Assembly: GCA_964605575.1 (NCBI GenBank) | Contig: CAZSDG010000017.1 | Location: forward strand, 1 to 19,130 | Direction of reading: 5' to 3' | DNA length: 19,130 nucleotides | Source of the DNA: JAAZHN01 sp964605575 | Lineage (GTDB): Bacteria > Bacillota_I > Bacilli_A > RF39 > UBA660 | Shown: positions 15,103 to 19,130 of the stretch, piece by piece | Layout: every line of letters begins with the position of its first letter | Position numbering within the stretch: the first letter of the stretch is position 1 | The notes under the pieces: generated by a model | Databases searched by the model: none | Told to the model about the DNA's origin: nothing | Seen by the model: the letters and a program-made list of their open reading frames with translations, nothing else | Position numbers and translations under genes: made by a program

Positions 15103-16011
15103 ATGATATATGATGTAATAATAATTGGTATGGGACCAGCGGGAATGAGTGCGGGAATATATTCTAAGCGAAGCGGAATGAAAACATTAGTTTTTGAAAA
15201 ATATGCTCCAGGTGGACTTATTAATAAAACAAGTAATGTTGATAATTATTTAGGATTTGATGATATTTTGGGTCCTGATCTTGCTTTTAAAATGTATGAA
15301 CACTTTAAAGATGCAGAAATTGAACATAAAATGACTGAAGTTACCAAATTAACTGTCGATGGTGATATAAAAATAGTTCACACTGATAAAGAAACATATA
15401 AAGCCCATACAGTAATAATTGCAACTGGAAGAAAAAGTAAGAAATTAAAGTTGGCAAACGCTGAAAAATTAGAAGGAAGAGGAATCAGTTACTGTGCTTT
15501 ATGTGATGGAAAGCTTTATCAAGATAAAAACGTAGCGATTGTTGGGGCTGGCAACAGTGCTTTTGAAGAAGGAATATATTTAGCCAAAATTTGTAAAAAC
15601 GTTTATATATTAAATAGATTTGGGATAAATGCTGATAATGTTCTTGTTCAAGAAATAGATACATTTCCCAATGTAAAAATTATTGATAAGACGGAGATGA
15701 CTGAGTTAAAAGAAGAAGATGGACGCCTTTCCTCAATTGTATTAAACACTGGTCAAGAACTATCTGTTGATGGAGTATTTGTTTATATTGGTTATGAACA
15801 AGCTTCAGAATTTGTTAAAGATTTAGGTATAACTAATGATTTTGGTTATATAAAAACTGATAATAACCACGAAACAGAGATTAAAGGAATCTTTGCTGCT
15901 GGCGATATTGTTCAAAAGAAAATATACCAAATTATTAATGCTGCTTCAGAAGGTGCAGAAGCAGCTGTTAATGCAAATAAATATGTTAATGCTCTAAGAG
16001 TAAAAAAATAG
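15103..16011 (+). CDS. trxB: Thioredoxin-reductase-like flavoprotein, possibly not NADPH-specific
   Basis: FAD-containing pyridine nucleotide-disulfide oxidoreductase of TrxB size (302 residues). The FAD dinucleotide site is GMGPAG at 9-14. The redox pair is Cys131-Ala-Leu-Cys134 in a CALCDG motif (family usually CATCDG). The second nucleotide site is GAGNSAFEE near 149-157, and the C-terminal FAD motif GIFAAGDI is present. The HRRxxxR that grips the NADPH 2'-phosphate is replaced by N171-R172-F173, and no second or third arginine follows. NADH, or another donor as in some ferredoxin- or flavin-linked TrxB variants, may serve. GTGAT lies three bases before the ATG. It is last in the envelope operon, followed by a terminator. 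Confidence 0.88.
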   Translation: MIYDVIIIGMGPAGMSAGIYSKRSGMKTLVFEKYAPGGLINKTSNVDNYLGFDDILGPDLAFKMYEHFKDAEIEHKMTEVTKLTVDGDIKIVHTDKETYKAHTVIIATGRKSKKLKLANAEKLEGRGISYCALCDGKLYQDKNVAIVGAGNSAFEEGIYLAKICKNVYILNRFGINADNVLVQEIDTFPNVKIIDKTEMTELKEEDGRLSSIVLNTGQELSVDGVFVYIGYEQASEFVKDLGITNDFGYIKTDNNHETEIKGIFAAGDIVQKKIYQIINAASEGAEAAVNANKYVNALRVKK

Positions 16012-16034
16012 AAATCAGGATTCCTGATTTTTTT
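16012..16034 (+). terminator. Rho-independent terminator after trxB
   Basis: 8-bp stem AAATCAGG / CCTGATTT (16012-16019 with 16023-16030), a three-base loop, then a run of seven Ts (16028-16034) including the end of the arm. It begins at the first base after the stop codon. Confidence 0.85.
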
Positions 16035-16084
16035 AAAATATAAGTTGCATTTAACTCTTTAAGTAATAACTGTTTAATAATTAA

Positions 16085-16113
16085 TTGAACAATAGATTTA
16101 AGTATGATATATT
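16085..16113 (+). promoter_or_regulatory. Promoter of mrnC-rlmB-sigH
   Basis: -35 TTGAAC (16085-16090), 17-base spacer, -10 TATATT (16108-16113) preceded by TGA. Transcription would start near 16120, right at the GGTGAT ribosome site, leaving a leader of about 9 nt. Confidence 0.6.
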
Positions 16114-16128
16114 TTGCTTGGTGATATT

Positions 16129-16491
16129 ATGCCTAATATAATTACTATAGCTTATTTGGGTGATGCAGTTTATGAACTATATATAAGAGAATATTTACTT
16201 AGTTTAAATATTGGTAAAATAAAAGATATTCAAAAAATAAGTTTGAAATTTGTTTCAGCTACTAGTCAAAGAAAACATTTAGAAACTTTAATAAAAAATA
16301 ATATCCTAACTGAAACAGAATTAGAATATGTTAAAATAGGTAGAAATGCCAAAGGTGGTAAAAGTAAAAGTACAGATATTGTTACTTATAGAATTGCCAC
16401 TGGTTTAGAATACCTAATAGGTAGACTATATTTAGAAAATAATAAACAAAGAGTTGAAGAATTAATGATGTATATAGTTAGGAGTGAATAA
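16129..16491 (+). CDS. mrnC: Mini-ribonuclease 3 (23S rRNA maturation)
   Basis: RNase III-like catalytic domain without a dsRNA-binding domain; in Bacillus it trims the ends of 23S rRNA. The catalytic aspartate is Asp12 in IAYLGDAVYELYIR. The conserved GRNAKGGKSKSTD loop and Glu94 in LEYLIG complete the site. 120 residues from the ATG at 16129. A TTG at 16114 would add five residues but lies directly against the -10, and GGTGAT (16120-16125) sits three bases from the ATG. It abuts rlmB with no gap, the known mrnC-rlmB order. Confidence 0.92.
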   Translation: MPNIITIAYLGDAVYELYIREYLLSLNIGKIKDIQKISLKFVSATSQRKHLETLIKNNILTETELEYVKIGRNAKGGKSKSTDIVTYRIATGLEYLIGRLYLENNKQRVEELMMYIVRSE

Positions 16492-17187
16492 ATGTTAGTA
16501 TTTGGTAAGAATGTTTTTTATGAACTTAGTAATAATGCCGGTAATATAAGAAAAATTTATATTAGCAATAATTTTCGTGATCAAAAGATATTCGATTTAA
16601 TTAAAACAAATAATTTAAATTATTTAAAAGTAGATAATAAAAAATTAGATTACATGGTTGATGGAAACCATCAAGGCATTATTATTGAAATAAATGATTA
16701 TGAATATTCTAGTTTAGATGAACTACTTTCAGATAATTTCATTGTAATGCTTGATCACCTGGAAGATCCTCACAACTTAGGGGCAATTATTCGTACCTGT
16801 GAATCAGCAGGAATAAAATCAATTATCATTCCTAAAGATCGCAGTGTTCAAGTTAATGGAACAGTAATGAAAGTCAGTTCTGGAGCTTTAGAAAGAGTTA
16901 ATGTTGCTCAAGTTAATAACTTAGTTAATGCAATTAATACGCTCAAAGACAACGGCTTCTTTATCTATGGAGCTGATATATCTGGTCGAGACTATAAAAC
17001 TAATAAATATCCAGATAAAGTTGTACTTGTAATTGGTAATGAAGGATCTGGTTTAAGTAAACTAGTTAAAGATAATTGTGATGAATTAATAAAAATTAAG
17101 ATGATTGGTGAAATCAATAGTTTAAATGCTTCAGTTGCTGCAGGGATATTAATGTATGGAATAAAGGATATTCAAAATGAATTATGA
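16492..17187 (+). CDS. rlmB: RlmB/TrmH-family rRNA 2'-O-methyltransferase
   Basis: SPOUT-class SAM-dependent methyltransferase, probably making Gm in the 23S rRNA peptidyl-transferase region (Gm2251 in E. coli numbering). The N-terminal substrate-binding domain covers about 1-75 and is short. SPOUT motif 1 has Asn95 and Arg101 (HNLGAIIRT). Motif 2 is GNEGSGL with Asn183-Glu184. Motif 3 is SLNAS at 210-214, followed by VAAGI. 231 residues against about 245 in relatives. The ATG follows the mrnC stop immediately, with GGAGTGA as ribosome site. Its end overlaps the sigma factor gene by 11 bases. A related TrmH-type activity cannot be excluded. Confidence 0.9.
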   Translation: MLVFGKNVFYELSNNAGNIRKIYISNNFRDQKIFDLIKTNNLNYLKVDNKKLDYMVDGNHQGIIIEINDYEYSSLDELLSDNFIVMLDHLEDPHNLGAIIRTCESAGIKSIIIPKDRSVQVNGTVMKVSSGALERVNVAQVNNLVNAINTLKDNGFFIYGADISGRDYKTNKYPDKVVLVIGNEGSGLSKLVKDNCDELIKIKMIGEINSLNASVAAGILMYGIKDIQNEL

Positions 17188-17779
17188 AATAGATGATCAA
17201 GAAACAATTATGTTAGTTAGAGAAAATAATGTTGCTGCAAAAGACCTATTATTTGAAAAATATAAATATATTATTGATATCTTAATTAATAAATATAAAA
17301 GAATAGCTTATGTATTAAAAATAGACTTAAATGATTTATATCAAGAAGGAATGTTAGGTTTTGCTGATGCGATTAATACATATAAGGATGATAAAGAGGC
17401 AAAATTAGCTACATTTATAACTTTATGTGTTGAGAGGAAAATGCAAAATGCCATCAAAAAAGCTAATACTCAAAAAAACAAAATGTTTGTTGAATCTATT
17501 TCTTTAGAACAACAATTTTATGAAACATCTAACCCATTAATTGATTTAATTAGTGATGGTGAAGATTCTGACCCGCTAATTAAGTTAACCAATAAAGAAG
17601 ATTATCAAGAATTAGTTAATAAGATTAAGGATATCCTTTCTGAATCAGAATATGAAGTCTATTCACTAATGATCAATGGCATTAACTATATAGATATTGC
17701 TAATTTATTAGGTAAGAATCCTAAACAAATTGATAACGCAATTCAAAGAATAAGATTGAAAATAAGAAAGATTATATAA
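17177..17779 (+). CDS. sigH: Sigma-H-like RNA polymerase sigma factor
   Basis: A 200-residue sigma-70 family factor. Region 2 spans about 15-95, with the DLYQEGMLGFADAI core (2.2) and a LATFITLCVERKMQNAIKKA stretch (2.3-2.4). Region 4 is at about 145-200 (LSESEYEVYSLMINGINYIDIANLLG, the -35 binding helix-turn-helix). The order mrnC-rlmB-sigH is the Bacillus order without yacP, and the helix 2.4 end (AIKKANTQKNK) matches the SigH pattern. In Bacillus SigH drives the transition state and competence or sporulation. No sporulation gene is visible here, so its regulon may be different. It ends in a terminator. Confidence 0.85.
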   Translation: MNYEIDDQETIMLVRENNVAAKDLLFEKYKYIIDILINKYKRIAYVLKIDLNDLYQEGMLGFADAINTYKDDKEAKLATFITLCVERKMQNAIKKANTQKNKMFVESISLEQQFYETSNPLIDLISDGEDSDPLIKLTNKEDYQELVNKIKDILSESEYEVYSLMINGINYIDIANLLGKNPKQIDNAIQRIRLKIRKII

Positions 17780-17804
17780 AATCAGCAATAAGCTGATTTT
17801 ATAT
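17774..17804 (+). terminator. Terminator after sigH
   Basis: A 13-bp perfect stem (17774-17786 with 17792-17804; GC-containing core AATCAGC / GCTGATT) with a five-base loop AATAA. It overlaps the sigH stop codon. The T tract after it is weak (TTTGTCTGTTT). Confidence 0.65.
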
Positions 17805-17937
17805 TTGTCTGTTTAACAAACATGGTAATATAATAGTTAACACAATATGGTTTTGAGTATATCTTATTTTAATTCTTTTTTGTCACACTTTAGATAAAAT
17901 TAATTCTTCATAAAAAATGTATTTTTTTAAAAACATG

Positions 17938-17946
17938 TGTTAAAAT
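17938..17946 (+). promoter_or_regulatory. Extended -10 promoter of the 17982 gene
   Basis: TG (17938-17939), one base, TAAAAT (17941-17946). Start near 17953 and a leader of about 28 nt. The rest of the gap 17805-17981 is AT-rich and holds no gene that I can support. Confidence 0.45.
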
Positions 17947-17981
17947 AGAAACTATTATTAACTTAATCAGGACGTTTATAA

Positions 17982-18965
17982 ATGCAAAATACAGGTAAAA
18001 ATCAAACAATTGAACAGTTTGTCAAAGAATACTTAACTTCAAAAAACATTGAATTCGAGGCTAAAAACGAAAAAGACGGGTGCGAAATTGTTATCTATGA
18101 AAAATATGGCTTATATTATGTTGAAGTTAGGAGCAGTTTTTATATAAAAGATTTGTATCCAGGAGATGAAAAATATCCTTTGCAGGCGGGTGGTGAAGTA
18201 GTAAGATATTATGATGGTAAGAAAGGCTACAGGTTTGTTTGTGACAAAGATTTTAATATTATCATTGGTTTGGCAATGATACATTTTTATGAAAGTGCTC
18301 CAGAAGAGGATGATGTTTTTTTAGATGAACAAAATCTATTTGTACCAATAAAGAAGCGGAATGAACAAGGATTTTTTAGGGGTATTCAACATTTCAGAAT
18401 AGAAGATGGAAAGTCTCGTTTGTTCAAAAATTTTTGTACCTATCCATATTCAACGACAAGATTGAGGGAAAAAAAGTTGGTCGTTTACGAAGGGCAATTA
18501 TATGATTTTGAAAAAGGAGCCTTTGTTGGGAATAAATTTGACAATATTATTACGGAGGAAAGTTATCATAAATTGATGGAACTTGCTCAAAATTGGGGTA
18601 TACCATATGACCAGCCACCAGTTGGTAATAGAAGAGAAGAATTTGTCGTAAAAATGAAAGAGAAAATCCAAAGAGAAGACTTATTATTAGGTTATATTTG
18701 TATAACTGCTAAAAGAGATGATATTATTTCTAAGTATGATGTGGCAGTTTTTTTAGATATGGAAGGAAACCCTAACGGTGAATTATATTATAGAGAAGAT
18801 TTAGATTTATTAAGTGTTCCTGTTACTTCAAAAACATTATCATTAGTTTTACAAAGAATTAAAGTTCAAGCAGAGAAAAAAGTTGAAGATGAACTTACAA
18901 TGAGAAACAGAAGAGAAGAGATTTTTTCTAAAATTAAAGTAAAATTATTTAATGAAGATATCTAA
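17982..18965 (+). CDS. Protein of unknown function (327 aa)
   Basis: A soluble-looking 327-residue protein that I do not recognise. There is no signal peptide or membrane helix. The N-terminal half mixes charged helix (about 7-25) with beta-type stretches full of aromatic residues (about 30-110, e.g. YYVEVRSSFYIKDLYPGD). The middle continues with aromatic beta stretches (about 150-185). From about 190 it becomes helical, with a closing lysine/glutamate-rich segment at about 280-320. A weak AGGA lies nine bases before the ATG. It has its own promoter and is followed by about 165 non-coding bases. Codon usage resembles its neighbours, so recent transfer is not indicated. A two-domain beta plus helical layout is all that can be said. 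Confidence 0.7.
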   Translation: MQNTGKNQTIEQFVKEYLTSKNIEFEAKNEKDGCEIVIYEKYGLYYVEVRSSFYIKDLYPGDEKYPLQAGGEVVRYYDGKKGYRFVCDKDFNIIIGLAMIHFYESAPEEDDVFLDEQNLFVPIKKRNEQGFFRGIQHFRIEDGKSRLFKNFCTYPYSTTRLREKKLVVYEGQLYDFEKGAFVGNKFDNIITEESYHKLMELAQNWGIPYDQPPVGNRREEFVVKMKEKIQREDLLLGYICITAKRDDIISKYDVAVFLDMEGNPNGELYYREDLDLLSVPVTSKTLSLVLQRIKVQAEKKVEDELTMRNRREEIFSKIKVKLFNEDI

Positions 18966-19052
18966 AAATAATTTGTTTCTAATCTATTGTAATTCAAAAA
19001 ACAATTTATACTGACATTATCATAAAATGATTACATTTTTTGTCAAATTTTC

Positions 19053-19081
19053 TTGCAATAGTAATGATGTTGTGTTAATAT
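19053..19081 (+). promoter_or_regulatory. Promoter for a gene beyond the window
   Basis: -35 TTGCAA (19053-19058), 17-base spacer ending in TGT, -10 TAATAT (19076-19081). The last bases hold an AAAGGAGA ribosome site (19119-19126), so a start codon probably lies just past the edge. Confidence 0.6.
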
Positions 19082-19130
19082 TTATTTAGCACTACAAAGA
19101 AGTGTTTTTATTTGAAAAAAAGGAGATGTT

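Noticed and set aside
16114..16128. TTG start adding five residues to mini-RNase III
   Set aside because: It touches the -10 hexamer, whereas GGTGAT precedes the ATG at 16129 with good spacing.
17805..17981. Small RNA or peptide gene behind a possible TTGTCT-TATAAT promoter (17805-17834)
   Set aside because: Spacer is 18 bases with a weak -35; only a 16-codon frame without a ribosome site follows, and no RNA structure stands out.

Overview
The window is AT-rich, densely coded DNA from a low-GC Firmicute. The gene set points to a walled, standard-code member of the Bacilli or of lineages near the Mollicutes (uncultured RF39- or Erysipelotrichia-like bacteria would fit). It carries peptidoglycan genes (ftsE-ftsX plus an M23 hydrolase, whiA), a diaminopimelate aminotransferase and lgt. 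TGA acts as a stop codon at the ends of ftsX and the holin-like gene, which rules out the Mycoplasma code. The taxonomic placement is inferred from gene content and not proven. No rRNA, tRNA, CRISPR array, insertion sequence or prophage was seen.

Layout. (1) 1-3714: a THUMP-type RNA methyltransferase, then an overlapping pair of an LL-diaminopimelate aminotransferase (dapL) and a divergent dicarboxylate/amino-acid:cation symporter. (2) 3725-6881: an accessory-looking block with a possible decayed ORF tail, an HD-domain phosphohydrolase, a divergent run of four small genes (acidic orphan, DUF1905, GNAT acetyltransferase, alkyltransferase-like protein) and a convergent cysteine-rich orphan. (3) 6923-8952: a stress block holding a perR-like regulator and a 1-Cys-type peroxiredoxin behind a near-perfect PerR box, an RNHCP zinc-ribbon protein, and hsp20 under a CIRCE element. 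(4) 9003-12745: ftsE-ftsX-M23 peptidase-whiA, for cell-wall hydrolysis and division. (5) 12749-16034: an envelope/redox operon of an orphan membrane protein, a YvlD-like 4-TM protein, lgt and a thioredoxin-reductase-like flavoprotein. (6) 16085-17804: mrnC-rlmB-sigH-like, a compact version of an order known from Bacillus. (7) 17938-19130: an orphan 327-residue protein, then a promoter leading out of the window.

Blocks 4-6 resemble shortened versions of conserved Firmicutes neighbourhoods (ftsEX, yvlD-hprK-lgt, trxB, whiA, and mrnC-rlmB-sigH), with hprK, rapZ, yvcK and yacP absent. Several genes look like familiar families with changed key residues: the symporter (sodium and carboxylate sites), the MGMT-like protein (PCHR to PCYR) and the thioredoxin reductase (NADPH 2'-phosphate arginines).

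Expression signals are unusually readable. Many promoters have an extended -10 (TGn + hexamer). Predicted 5' leaders are often only about 10-20 nt. Many ribosome binding sites are built on GGTGAT 3-4 nt from the start, complementary to the 3'-most part of the usual 16S tail. These signals moved the starts of ftsE, mrnC and hsp20 inward from the longest possible reading frames.
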